Source: Chenopodium formosanum
Taxonomy: Eukaryota > Streptophyta > Magnoliopsida > Caryophyllales > Amaranthaceae
Reading direction: 5' to 3'
Length of the DNA stretch: 64,000 bases
NCBI GenBank assembly: GCA_024500155.1
Contig: CM044856.1
Coordinates: 47,492,303-47,556,302 of the forward strand
The notes under the pieces are model-generated. The model searched no databases and was not told the DNA's origin. It saw only the letters and a program-made list of their open reading frames with translations. The translations under genes and the position numbers were made by a program. Positions 21,455 through 32,940 of the stretch are shown piece by piece (within the stretch, counting starts at the first letter, position 1; every line of letters starts with the position of its first letter).

Positions 21455-21560
21455 GGAGTCAGCGCTATTTGGCGCCAGATGCCGCTATTGGCGCCAGACG
21501 CCAAAGCTTGGTGCCTGGCGCTACACCAATACGCGTGGCGCCAGCTGGCGCCAATTTTCC
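21455..21560 (-). repeat. GGCGCC-type island upstream of antisense gene 2 (A)
   Basis: Contains CAGCGCTATTTGGCGCCAG, TTGGCGCCAGACGCC, CTGGCGCTACACC and TGGCGCCAGCTGGCGCCAA. It begins about 40 bp upstream of the TATA box. Confidence 0.7.
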
Positions 21561-22029
21561 TCGTCGTACGCGCTTTCTAAAACCGCGTTTTTACGTTAAT
21601 TCGAGTCTGCTATTGACTTTACGGCTCCCTTATCTTTTTATAAAAATCTTTTTATTCTTTTTTTTTATTATTAATATAGCTATTATATTAATTTTTTTTG
21701 GAGATTTTATTTAGATTAATTTCCAAGTTTTTATAAACCCAATATTTTATTTGACTTTTCCTATTTTCATTTTTTCTTTTTGGGGGAGAAAATCGGATAC
21801 CCTCCGTCAATAATAAAAATGACAGAATTTTTGCGCAAAATTACTTGTCACACTTTCTTGCACACACAAACATGGACATAATAATGATAATAATGAAAAA
21901 TGAAAAAACATGACAAATAAAATAAACTCATAACAATATGTATATACAAAATATGTCTACAAAATGAGTCTAACTAAAAGGCAAAGTTCTATACAAAGTC
22001 AAATAAATAATAAAAAACACAAGTACAAA

Positions 22030-24384
22030 CTATGGCGCTGGGGGAGGTAAACCCATCATCGCATAAAACTCTGCCGTACAAGGAGTAACCTCTTCACCTA
22101 CTCCAGCTCCAGCTCAAGTATTAGCTCCAGTCTCCGCAAGAGTAGGAAAACTCAACGTGGGACCAGTCCACCCAAGATCAACCTGAGGCTGAGACTGCGG
22201 AGGCTGCTACGATGGCAAGCTAACCTCATACATCCCACCACCTCTAAGAGCAAAGGTAGCCTCTCCTTGGCCTACCGGCGCAGCATGGGCACCCTCATAG
22301 GAGAAACCTGAGCCCTCTGCCACATCAGTACGGGCAACCTCAGAACAACAACCCCTACCTCCTGAAGTAGTGTGGCGACGTCTCGAGCTAGACCTCGCCG
22401 GATCCCTCTGCACCTCAGGTCTCATGCGGGAACGAAAAGGAATGGGCTGACCCTGCAAAAGGAATTAAAATCAGAAAAAAGGCAAAATCGAAGCGGTAGT
22501 GCAAAAACATATGAAAGAAAGACTACCTCCTGAACGGCGTCGTCCCGACGGCAAGTAGCCACGTTTTTCATCCGGATAAGCTGGCTCCGGAAGGCATCTA
22601 TACATTGTGCCATCGCCGAAACTACATCGCACGAGAACTGTCAAAGAAATAAGTCAGTAAACATGCATAATATATATGGACAAAATTTGCAAATATATAG
22701 GCTTACCCGAGTCTGGTGGCGAGGGATCGACCGCTCCACGAAGCGCTCTTCCTCAGGAGCTGGAGGAATCATCTTCTCAATCGGCCCGTATGTCCCTTGG
22801 TAATGGATAGACATACGAGGTGGCAAGAACTCAGTAGCATCTTCCTGGTAAAGCAAAATAAAGTCAGTGAAGCATTACTTGGGGGCTACTTAACGAAAGA
22901 TAATAGATGAAAAATCGTACCGCCACATCCTCAGCCGGTACAGGAACTGGAGCTAACAGCGGCAGTAGCTCCTCCGCATAGCATCGCCCAGGGATCGTGC
23001 AAGATCGCCAAGGGGTACAAGCTTCCTCTGACATGCTCAACAACCTCGCAGCGTTAAACATATGACGTGGTGGAGGAGTAGGAACGACAAAAATATCGGA
23101 GGAATGCTGTCTAGCAACCCTCTCTCCAGGGTATGCGATCGCTCTATAAGTCCCCAGGAAATAGCAACGCTTAGCGGAATACTGCGCGGCTAACCTAGGG
23201 ACTGCCAGGCGGACCCACGGCTGGTACAACACCTCAGGCTCCTATAAAGAGCATCAATCAGGCATGAGTCTATCTAAAGCATCACAAAAGGGCAAATAAG
23301 AAAAGAATCATACTGCGATGATCCAATCTCGGACATACGCAATGGACATCCCCACACAGCGGCTGCCCCAGGAAGCACTCACTTGAAACCTGCGCGGCGA
23401 CGGTCTCGCCGGCGCAGCAGAAGGGAAGTACTCGTAGAACCAAATCTACAAGGAGTTAAAATTATCAGCAAGTGCTAGCTAAAATGTGGAGCTAAACTTT
23501 ATAGGGATTAATGTTTACCTCTACGACCCTCCAAAAGCTGGATAGAGCAACATTCGTCCCAAAGGACCGGTGTCGACACGAGTCCCACATCGCTCAAATG
23601 AAATCAGCATAGGCCAAGCTAGCCCAGTCGTAAGTCCCGATCCGATGTAGATCGCGGACGACAGGCAGGTAGTAAAGCAGCGCCCTACTACCCTTGTCAG
23701 GGGATAACGTCCCTGACAACAAAAAAAGCGCAAAGATGCGCACCTGCTACTCTCGGGTGGTTACACCATCGTCAAAAGCTGCTGCTAGAGTCGAACGGCA
23801 AATCCCCCTAGCGCTGAACTAAGACGACTCTACCTCAGCTCGGGCCCGAATAGTAAACGGCCCCAACAGCTCCTCGACCTCAGGGAAAAGACGTCGATTC
23901 CACTGTTCAACGGTAGTGGCACGGTGCTGAACTCCAGTCCTGTTATGAGATTGAAGTCGGTAGGAGTGACCATCGTCTCACCCCAAGGAAAGTGGAAAGT
24001 GTTGGTGGTGTCCCAAAAGAACTCCACCAGAGCACGCACTACATGGTGACCCCCGCTGGAGGCAACCATTGCCTCGGAGGTCTTGTACAGCGCAGCAAGA
24101 CCGCAGGACTCCCATAGGAGTCTCGTCTCGACATCTTTGGCGATGTACATCTTGTACAGATCACGCAATCCGTCACAGCCGGAGCCATGACAACGTGTTA
24201 TCCCAACGGTGATACCCCGTCTCACGCTCTCAGAAATGTGGTGGACGGGGGAAAAGAACAAGGTCCGCTCATCCCACTTAGGGAGTCGATCAAGCAAAGT
24301 AGACGGCTCGACATCGTCCTCCACGGGCTCATGCTCCCGTCGAATGTCTCGGGACCGTGAACCAAAACCTTGCTGTCTAGCCAT
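22030..24384 (-). pseudogene. Antisense PMD-family gene of element A, six exons
   Basis: The ATG at 24384 opens MARQQGFGSRSRDIRREHEP. Exon 1 (24384-23519) carries the plant mobile domain (PF10536-like): FFWDTTNTFHFPWGETMVT, LLSGTLSPDKGSR and YLPVVRDLHRIGTYDWASLA. Further exons are 23445-23314, 23241-22921, 22844-22707, 22637-22527 and 22452-22030, separated by five GT-AG introns of 69-76 bp. They contain IWFYEYFPSAAPARPS, YFLGTYRAIAYPGERVARQH and CIDAFRSQLIRMKN. The last exon is Gly/Pro-rich and ends GLPPPAP. A frameshift and several stops make it a pseudogene. The colinear copy in D has the same exon order. PMD proteins occur in plant transposons and in host silencing factors (MAIL1/MAIN); the role in a retrotransposon is not known. 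Confidence 0.8.
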
Positions 24385-25000
24385 GCCACATTTTGTAGAA
24401 TTATAATAAATTAAGGTTCTATAGTATCTAAGGTTCGCCTAGTTGCATGATACTATGTTCGCAAAAAACAGAGTACATAACACTAAAATAGAGCACAAAT
24501 TCAAATTGAGCATAACGAAATTTTTCAAGCAATAAATCAATTTCTTGCAATACAATAGTAATTATTGTTACAAATTGGACAAGAATTGCTAGCAAACACA
24601 TCAAGAATGAGCCACATTGTATTCCCGACCTCAAGAGGTCTAACAATGGCAATTCGTTCATTTCTTCACCAAATTAAATTAAAAAAGTCTCAAATTACTC
24701 CCAAGGCAATATATAAACATAATCAAACAATTTCTTGACATAAAATTTGACAAACAAAGAGAATTGAGCATTCTAAGTTTTGAAATTTCATGAAATTCGA
24801 AAATAAACACATGCAAAATTCATAAAAACCGGTGTGAGTTCGAGGAAAAATTACATAGGTCGGGAAAATGGATGAAATAAGCTTTGATTTGAAACAAATT
24901 TGAGTGAATTTGGTTGAGAAACGAACAAGAACGAAGCAAATGAATTTCTGGAAATTTTCGAGCAAAAACACGACGAGCAGCAACGAAAATGAAGAAGAAA
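24385..25000 (-). other. 5' UTR of the antisense PMD gene (A)
   Basis: Non-coding, AT-rich, conserved with 32965-33621 of element D (for example TTTCTCAACCAAATTC). A possible intron in the 5' UTR cannot be excluded. Confidence 0.5.
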
Positions 25001-25140
25001 GGGGTATTTAAGGAATACCCTATTTTGGCACCAAGCGCTATACCTTGGCGTCAACAAATAGCATTGGCGCTTGGCGCCAATCCCAGCATCTGGCGCTACG
25101 GCCAGTTGTGTGGCGCTGACGTTATTTCAGCGGCGCCAGA
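25001..25140 (-). promoter_or_regulatory. Promoter of the antisense PMD gene with GGCGCC-type island (A)
   Basis: A TATA-like TTAAATACCCC (25001-25011, - strand) lies about 20 bp downstream of an island at 25022-25140 with TTGGCGCTTGGCGCC-type, CTGGCGCTACGG, GTGGCGCTGACG and GCGGCGCCAG motifs (written on +). Confidence 0.55.
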
Positions 25141-25501
25141 ATATTCAGCCACTCAGTGAGGTTGTTATATTTTTTTGCAATATATTTTGGGTTCCTTGGT
25201 ACGCCAGTTAGCCCCTTTAAGCAATTTTACACGATTTTTAGTAATCGGCTTGATTACACAAAGTGATCGACCTGATGAAAGATCGTCTCACTTAGCTTAA
25301 AGCGCTTAAGCATTGGCTCATTAACTAAAGGCACTGACATACTATTTCATTCGCAAAAGGCACCGACATACAGGTTCAAAAGCGACAAAAGCGTCGACGT
25401 ACAAGCATAGCGGAAGCAAAGTTCAAGCGAGCTTTTAAAGATCGACAAGCGGAGGTCTTCGGTAATTTCCTTGGAAAATTATTGCAACAAATGAGGATAG
25501 C
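25141..25501. other. 3' UTR spacer of element A
   Basis: No gene seen; unique-looking sequence leading into tandem repeats. Contains two imperfect repeats of GGCACTGACATAC / GGCACCGACATAC near 25330-25370. Confidence 0.4.
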
Positions 25502-25740
25502 TTCAAGCGAGGATATCTTCGACGGCATTCCCTAGATTGTGGAGAGTTGTCACAAACAACTGAAGGTGATTTCAAGCGAAGTTGTCTTCGACCATGTTCC
25601 CTTAGACGTGGAAGATGGTTAAATAGCGGAAGAGGATTTTTTCAGCCGAAGTAATCTTTGATGGTATTCCCTTGGACGTGGAATATTATCAAAACGGAAG
25701 AGGATCGTTTCAAGCGAAGCAATCTTCAACATTGGAAGCT
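25502..25740 (+). repeat. Tandem repeat of about 69 bp in the 3' UTR of A
   Basis: Units start with TTCAAGCGA or a variant at 25502, 25571, 25641 and 25709 (periods 69, 70 and 68 bp). Each has a CTTCGACxxxxTTCCCT segment and most have GACGTGGAA and GGAAGAGGAT. The last copy is partial. Confidence 0.75.
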
Positions 25741-26005
25741 GTTACAAGCGTAGCGGTTTTCAAGCGGGATGACATTCTCTTGGCAGGAGGTCATCAAAAC
25801 AACAGCAAATCGGTTACTTACAGAGACGTGTGCTCAACGGTGCAAGATACGTGTTCTTAACTCTTTTATTTGTTTAACAAACGCTAGTTTGCAGGTATCG
25901 GCGTTGCAAGAGTGTTTTAGGATCGCAAAACGTTCTGAATCATTCTCCGTCCCTATCAATACTTTGACTTTTGTTTTCGAAACTCGCGTTTCTCCAAACT
26001 CAGTC

Positions 26006-26019
26006 AAAGTGGGGGCTTT
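26006..26019 (+). promoter_or_regulatory. Polypurine tract of element A
   Basis: AAAGTGGGGGCTTT directly before the 3' LTR start at 26020; nearly the same tract is in the internal copy at about 19915-19928. Confidence 0.75.
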
Positions 26020-27888
26020 TGTAGACACCCACTTGTGTCTCCCCAAAACCAAACCCGGTGATGAGTACCTTTCACGTCGAATCATAATCGAATGAAGTGA
26101 AAGTGTGGAAAGTCTAATTTTACGGGTAGTTTTAATTTCTTTTCTCTTCTCTCTGTTTTTTAAAACTTATTTTAAGAAAAACAGCCAATCCAGTTTAGTT
26201 GGTCAATGATATGGGTTCAATAGTAGTGTAGTTAGATGGGGCTTGACAAGAGCAGCTTTCCAACAATATATTATAAGCCCAATTCCGATGAATATTGAGG
26301 AAGTTATGGCCGAATTACTGAACTAGGCTCGGTTTGAGCCTTATATGCGGCCCAATGATCTAGGGGTTGGCCTAATATAGATTTATCATTCCTAATGCAA
26401 TTAGGAATGGTTTTAGTCTTCTAGATTCTTCTAGAAGGTTCTTTTCATTCCTAATTCAATTAGCATTGATAAATTGACTTTTGTTGACTTTTCAGAGTTT
26501 TAATTAAAATTAAAGAACATTTTTAAAGAAAATACGATTTTATCATCCTGTACGACAATTTCTATCTGATTTTAAGAAAACGCGTGAATTTCTGAATCAG
26601 CACCAAACGCCAGCTGTAGCGCCTTGTGCTACGCTTGGCTCTAGCATTGGCGCCTGGCGCTAATGTTGGCGTTTGGCGCCAATAGCCAACGTTGGCGCTT
26701 ATCAGATTTTATTTGCGCCAGAACTCTGTTTTGATATTTTATCTTTTTGGATGATTTTTCTTTATAAATAACGTGGTAAAAACCCCGTTTTCATTCACCA
26801 ACTCTCATCAAGATTTCCTTGATCTCTCTCTCTATTTTATAAACTAGCCTTCTCAAAAATACAAAATTCCGCATTCATTAGATCTAGATACACCTAGCCA
26901 TATTCGAAGTTGCGTTCGCCCTAGACGTGAAAGGTTTAATTTATGAGGGTTTGGTCCCAAATCTCTATTTCCATTATTTAATTTAATTATTTTGTTTATT
27001 ATTTTTCTTGAAGTTACTAACGTGTGTATTTTGTTATTAGAAAGAGGTACGAGGCATCAAAGTAAGTACTTTAATGGGTTTTTTTATTGATGTTATGACA
27101 TAGAGTTCATGTTTAGGTTGTTATTATGATATTCCTAGTATCATGTCTAGGGTAACTTTAATACTAAGTATGATCGTTATGATGTCATTTATGTTCTTCC
27201 TAATATTTATGATTGTTAGTATCATGTTAGGGTTAAAGTTTTGATTTTTATTGCTTAGTGACATGCTAGGGTTTGTTATTAATCTTATTAGTATCACGCC
27301 TAGGATCTTGCTATTATTATGCTTTAACATTATTATGAGTATTGTAATTGTTATTTTGATTATTTTGATGTTGCTTGATATTTAATGCTTGATCGCGCCT
27401 TTTATGCATGTTTAAAGGGAATTGGTACTTGTAACCACGCTTAATAAGATAATTAATAATCTTGTTAGGGTTAATTTGATTATAATTCAAGTGATCGCCA
27501 ATAATAGATTTATTTGTGCATTAATATTCAGCTAACATAGATAAAAAGGTTTAGGGTTAACCTATTGCTTGTATGTTAGTTAGAAAGCGCACATGAATAC
27601 GATCAGAATAAAGTAGAGGCCTATTATTAGGGCAGGTTCAATCTCTCTTAGGTTGGATTTGTACCTTCATCCCCGAACCCTATTTGGTTCAAGACCTTAT
27701 GGAGTTGACGATCTCTTGGATCATTAAGGGGTGTAACCTTCACCCTGTGAACGGATTACAAGTTCCTAAAAAAAACTTGTTGGTGACTCTTTTGCTCTAT
27801 CTTCTTTTTCTTTGGACGCCACCGTACTTTAGTATATGTTCAAAGTGGGGTTCAAGCTAGGGGATTAGTACTTGAAATATTCCCTACA
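26020..27888 (+). mobile_element. 3' LTR of element A (1869 bp)
   Basis: Starts TGTAGACACC, ends TTCCCTACA, followed by CCTGG (27889-27893). It is uninterrupted and gives the empty site of CACTA 1. It contains the GGCGCC island (about 26595-26720) and the TATA box TATAAATA at 26763-26770. About thirty substitutions and small indels separate it from the 5' copy by eye in the parts compared. Confidence 0.92.
26595..26720 (+). repeat. GGCGCC-type island in the 3' LTR of A
   Basis: Copy of the 2085-2180 island, with TTGGCGCCTGGCGC, TTGGCGTTTGGCGCC and ACGTTGGCGC motifs, just upstream of the TATA box. Confidence 0.7.
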
Positions 27889-27893
27889 CCTGG

Positions 27894-28457
27894 GCTTAAA
27901 ACCCTTGATTCTCCAAACAGTAAAAAGTAATAATTCGGCCAATCAGAGGCTGACACCTGTCACAGGCGTCATGTGCCAAGCACGTGACCCCTGTGAGGGG
28001 AAAATGATTTGAGTATTTTATACTAGGCCAAGTGGCCCAATTGGAGAGAGACACGTGTCACCCTAAGAGACGCCCAAATGGCCTCTTGGGATAAGTGACA
28101 CGTCTCACTCAGATATCGCCTCTGAAATGGCGGCCTTTAAAGGCCCAAACTTTGAGGCGTCTTTTTTCGACGTGCCCTAATCCCTTGGTCATCAAACCCT
28201 AGGGAGGGAACACTTCCCCAAAAGACCCTATAAATAGAGTTGTCGTTCTCAAGAAACAAACAACACACTACCAAAGCTTGGAATCCGAGCATATAACTTT
28301 ATTTCCGCATGCATTACTCCAAATACTTTACTAACTTAATCTTCGGAGGCGGACCACCGACCATCTGGCGGTCCGTTTGCTTTGCAGGCACAAACACCCC
28401 TTGTTGGATCCAATCTTAGTGTTGTAACTCTCCCGAGGGACAAAAAGCCCCGAAACA
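27894..28457 (+). mobile_element. 3' LTR of element B, main part
   Basis: Continues the LTR interrupted at 1516. It contains CCCTATAAATAGAG (TATA box, 28227-28240) and a CTTCGGAGG block upstream of TTGCTTTGCAGG (about 28340-28390), like other Tat LTRs. It ends GCCCCGAAACA at 28457, a common Tat LTR end. Total length with 1506-1516 is about 575 bp. The end is inferred; the partner LTR lies left of the window. Confidence 0.6.
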
Positions 28458-29207
28458 ACACTCGAGCGCACCACTTCTTATTCACTCTCAAACCGCACAA
28501 ATAATAACTCCCTCTCATCAAATTTCATCACACAATCAACCAAATTTTCATTAAAAATCATCAAATCTTCCTACATTTTAATCATTTTCAACAAACAATA
28601 CACTACTTCCATCCATTTCAGTCTCCAATATCTCTCATCCATTGTTGAAGCAATTTGGGTTTTTCGATTTGAGAGAATTGGTGGCAAAAACTTGTTCAAT
28701 CTTGCACCTTGTATAGTATAATAATTTTCTTTTACTCTTAGTTGCATTATTATATCATATAGTTGCAAGTATTAGATTGTTCATGATTGTGAATAGTAGC
28801 AGTATGAATTTTGGTTATTTTGATGATTGATATTGAATTTTGGATGATTATTTATGTTGATTGTTGATTGTTATTGCCTCACACTGTGTTCTTTGATGTT
28901 TTTTTTAGCTAATTTGAGCATGTTTGTTGAGAATTGCTGAAGTCGGATTTTTGGTAGTTTGGTAGTATGATATTGGTTTCTTGAGTGTTTGTTATTGGTT
29001 TCATTGTGATTGATGATTGATTGGGAAGCAATTGTTTATTTGAATTGGTGGTGATTGTGTAAATTTGAGATTGTTTGATTTTTATAGTAAGTTGTTGATT
29101 GGTGGACTTGATAAAGGAGTGTGATTGAGGCATCTTGAAGTGTTGGTTGGTGTTTTTTCTGGTGTAGTGTGATCGTAATGTTGGGCTAATATCTTCGGGA
29201 GATCACC
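28458..29207 (+). other. 5' UTR/spacer before the extra ORF of remnant E
   Basis: T-rich non-coding sequence resembling C 39334-40000 on the opposite strand. No gene. Confidence 0.5.
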
Positions 29208-30906
29208 ATGTCTAAACACATAAAAAACCTTCTCAAGAAACGAAAGACTAATGTAACCATTGAAGAACCCACTCCTACCTACTCCTACCCCCTCTACCTC
29301 ACAGCCTCGCCAACCTACTCCTATTCCCAAATTATGAATCACCGGCCTAATAAAAAAAGCAAGGTTTACCAAACTAAAAGATAACCATTCCCTTTAACCT
29401 TCCCGACATTACTTCCAATCGGATATGATCAAGTTGGTAATTAATGAATATCTAAGGGAATTGCTCAACAACCTCCGCATGGGAACATTTGTGAGTCGTA
29501 GCTTCCGTATTTATGTTCAACCTACTTTGGAGTTTTTTGCTACGGCGGATCTTGTTGTACTTATGTTCAACAACCATTTTGATCAATCTCTTGAAGTGTT
29601 AAATGCGGCTCTTGACTTCGATTCGAATTCGGATATTTTGGGTCCCGAGCTCTTTTCAATAATGAGTATGATCAAAACTCATGGTGGGTTGTCATTTTAG
29701 GGTGTGGTGATTTTGAGACCCGGTATTCTAAGATTAGTAAGGTGTTCCAACCATGTCTCCAAGTTCTCCATCGGCTTTTGGGGTATTCGGTATTCTTGAA
29801 GCAAGAGTTGGGAAAAATGAGTCAGTTGGAGCTTCGGATTCATTGGGTGGCTACTCGTGAGGAATACCTTTATGATGTATTGCCAAGGTTTGCAAGATAG
29901 GGAATCTGGCGAGATTCCATGTCATAGTATGGTCACAAGGCTAGTAACCAACCTTAAGCTCGATCACTATTTGCCGTCTTATACTCTGGTGGGAGATGTT
30001 GATTCTCTCTACCTGGACATCAAGCAATTAAAGAAAATTTAGTTTTTGGCAAAAAACAATGATGACGAGGTGTTTGATTGGCTTAGGGATAACAAGCATT
30101 GGTGCTATATCCCTAACCCCTTCTTGACTTCTCTCCACCGCGAGAATATGGAAAATATTTGGCAAATCCGCTTGAGTCACCACCCTCCCTACTATGATGA
30201 TGATGAAGAGATGGGTGAAGAAGAAGAAGAAGAAGAGCCGCCACAACAACATCAAAAACAACAACTTTCGTATCATCATCAACAACAACAACAACATCAA
30301 GAACAACAACACCAATATGCTAGCTCTAACTTAGACACCATTATTGCTCAAATGAAGGGTATGAAAATCCGGTTGGAGGGTATGTATGATCAAGATTTTG
30401 AGGCCCTCTACACTCAAATGAGGGGAATTTCCGAGATGCAGCAAGGTATGTTTCTTCAACAACAACAATCATATTATGCGGGTGTTAAACGGGGAGACAT
30501 CACTCCCCCAGTTAACTACCCTTACTTTCAACCCCAACATAGTCCAATACCATCTTTTGGGGGTGATGGGGTACCTACGTACCCATATTGGCAAGGACCC
30601 CAAGGGTCCAACACTAAGACTCACTCATTCCCCGATGAGCACGGTAACTATGATTACCGTGTTCCTGGTGGGAGACACTATAGGAGTGATCCTAACTACT
30701 CCTACGTGCACCTCGAGCACCCACTACCGCTCACCTTGCCCGAGCAATTTACTCCCCTTGCCCCTTGGCAACAAGATAACTTTATTGGGCACTATGGTTG
30801 GCCACCCGGTTACACCGGGGGATAGGATCCTTATGGTCCCCCATCTGAGTTTTCCAATGATGGGGATAGCCAAGATGGCTGCGGGCCGAGTGGTAGTGGT
30901 AGCTAG
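29208..30906 (+). pseudogene. Athila extra ORF of remnant E
   Basis: Downstream-of-pol ORF of the Athila type. The start MSKHIKNLLKKRKTNVTIEE at 29208 has the basic, then acidic/Pro/Thr-rich N-terminus of the C homologue. 29425-29700 contains IYVQPTLEFFAT, matching the PF03078 (ATHILA ORF-1) block. 30046-30825 contains HYLP-type and polyQ segments, DITPPVNYPYF, YPYWQGP and GHYGWPPGYTGG, shared with C. It ends with a Gly/Ser tail at 30906. Stops at about 29382, 29698 and 30825 and frameshifts disable it. Its function in Athila is unknown; it occupies the place where some Athila elements have an env-like gene. Confidence 0.7.
30230..30320 (+). repeat. CAA/CAT-rich microsatellite coding Gln/His in the E extra ORF
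   Basis: Degenerate CAACAACAT repeats preceded by a GAAGAAGAA run. The orthologous site in C is a (GTT)n tract at 38212-38285 (CAA on the coding strand). Confidence 0.75.
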
Positions 30907-32940
30907 TTGACGCATTTTTGTGTTGTTTGCCTCCATCCCTTATTTTATGTGTGCTTGCTATGTATTGATGGGATGTTGAGATGTATTTATGATTAGCTTA
31001 GGGGAACTTTACTTTTCTTGGGGGTTTGTCTCGCTGGCCATTTTGTTGTTGAGCTTACCTTGTTTTCCTTTGCATCTTTGTATGATGGTCTCTATCTTGA
31101 TCTCTCTTTAATGGTGTTTGTTTTACCTGCCTATTTCTTTCATTCTTGATCTTGTTGTGGTGATGATTTTTACTTGTTGATGATGCATGTGTTGCTCCTT
31201 CCAGTTTAACCCCCCTAATATCCAAATCCCATGAATCCAAACCCTTGGATCCAAATTTTGTAGTTTAATGCTCTGTTTATTAGTTAGGTGTTTAGATGGT
31301 TATTTAGTTCTTATTTTCTTACCTTTACTTATTGATAGTTTAGATTAGTTTTGCTTTGTAGTTTCTTTTTATTTTATTTCGTTTTGAAGTTACTAAACGT
31401 TTTCTTTTGTATATAGTTCCTTTTTACACTTTTCTTCTCACATGGCTTTGATAATGATACTATTATCTTTAGAGCTCAGCGAAGGTGGTTGATTCTATCG
31501 CCTATTCTTTTTATTAGCATTGCTTAGAAGCCGGTGAGATCTTTCTTATTTTTCTCCATCTCTTTTCTTTTTTTTGTTGCATAGTTAAGGATTAGTTTTA
31601 GGAGAAGTTGAATGGTTCGAGGATGGATGCTTGTAACACCTAGAGTGTTTGGGATCATTGGCAATGTTGTCAATTGATCACTTGTTTGTTGATTGGAAAT
31701 TACGTGTTATAGTTGCATTTTTGTTCCTTTCTTTCTTTTCCTACTCTTCCTTTATCTATGTTTTTATTTTTCTTTTTCTCTTTTCTTTTCTTTTATTTTT
31801 CATTCTTCTTGATATTGGTTTGTGGTATTTTGAGGATTTATTTGTCCCTTTTTGTCCTTCTTTTAAATTGGACTATATACAACCGATTTTTGCTTTTGAA
31901 TGAATATCTTCCTAAGTGGTAATGGTATGCACGGTTTGAGAATATGCTTGGTTGACTCTAGGATATGTGTATGCTAAGGCAGCATGTCTAAGAACTAGGG
32001 GATCATGAAACCGGATTCTACTTGTTTGTGACATGTTGGTAGTTGCTTCCTATAGTCGATTTGACACCTATAGTGAGTTTTTGCTACATCCATTTGAGGT
32101 TCATCATTTGTTAAGCCTTCAACATTTATTTGCATGAGCGGCATGGATCCTTAACTATTGCGGACCTAATCTTGAATCTAGAGTCATAATTCTCAAACAC
32201 GAGACCGAACCATCTAGGGAGGACAAAGGAATCTTTTTGGGGTGGTAGTTTTCTTTTCTAAGATAATTTTCTTTATTTTTAGTTCATTGGGTTTACATTT
32301 GCCTTCTTGCTAACCATTTGAGCCTTTCCCCTTCTTTCCAAGCCACATCTTTAGAATTTTGAGCCTTTTATTTCTTTTTGTTCCATTTTTGGTTTTTGTG
32401 AAGCAAATGGTCATGTTTTTGGAGTTTGTGGTATATATGGTTGGATATTGGTTCTATTTGTACATAAGCTTGTCTTTTGTGTATATTGTGAATAATGGCA
32501 AATGAATGATGGAAAAAGCTGTCCAAAGTTAAAAGAGGCAAGGACATAATTATTGCAAAATTGAAAAAGTTGTCCAAAATTAAAAGAGGCGAGGACAATT
32601 GCTTTGACTATATGCTTTAAATAAAAAAAAAAAAAGAAAAAAAAAGGTGATAATGAGAAAATTCAAAAATATTTTGATGTGATTCTTTTCCCCTTTTCAA
32701 GCATTAAGGGCAATGCTTCCTTTAAGCTTGGGGGAGAAGCGTGTATGCTTTTTGTATAATATGCTTGTGGTTATAGCTTTGAATAAGCTTAGAGGTGTTA
32801 GTTTGTTTTGTTTGGCAATTGCTTGGTTATGAGGAGAAGGTTAGATCACCTCTAGCTTCACTAATTAGGAATACTGCCAAATTTTAAAATTTTAAGCCTA
32901 CCCTTACCCTTTTTGCCTTTACGTTACAACCACTGGGAAA
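30907..32940 (+). other. 3' UTR of remnant E
   Basis: No gene. It resembles C 35900-37500 (reverse strand), for example GCACGGTTTGAGAAT at 31929. A purine run TTAAGCTTGGGGGAG at about 32725-32739 is PPT-like. A short tandem pair (GTCCAAA, AAAAGAGGC, GGACA) is at about 32521-32598, and a poly(A) run at about 32625. Confidence 0.55.

Larger units (their letters stand above)
21334..22029 (-). other. Promoter and intergenic region between the two antisense genes (A)
   Basis: Holds the TATA box of gene 2 (21405-21418), a GGCGCC island (21455-21560) and then T-rich sequence up to the end of the PMD gene. No further gene is seen. Confidence 0.55.
1517..27888 (+). mobile_element. Element A: full-length Tat-lineage Ty3/gypsy retrotransposon with nested insertions
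   Basis: Both LTRs begin TGTAGACACC and end CCCTACA, and the element is flanked by CCTGG. The order is LTR, tRNA-Arg-type primer site, leader, gag, protease, RT, RNase H, second RNase H, integrase, two antisense genes, polypurine tract, LTR. The second RNase H, the His-rich gag fingers and the antisense extra genes are Tat hallmarks. It is about 26.4 kb in total, of which about 7.1 kb is later insertions (a CACTA element in the 5' LTR and a solo LTR in the leader). The two LTRs differ at many sites by eye, so the insertion is not recent. Stops and frameshifts throughout pol make it non-autonomous. Confidence 0.92.
28458..32940 (+). mobile_element. Remnant E: 3' half of an Athila-type element
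   Basis: Colinear with the reverse complement of element C from its post-integrase spacer (C 40000) through the extra ORF to the 3' UTR (C about 36000). It is cut on the left by the LTR of B and on the right near 32940, inside its 3' UTR, where sequence of element D begins. No LTR of its own is present. Confidence 0.75.

Noticed and set aside
25330..25400. Short repeated GGCACYGACATAC considered as a separate tandem repeat
   Set aside because: Only two or three loose copies; not enough to call.
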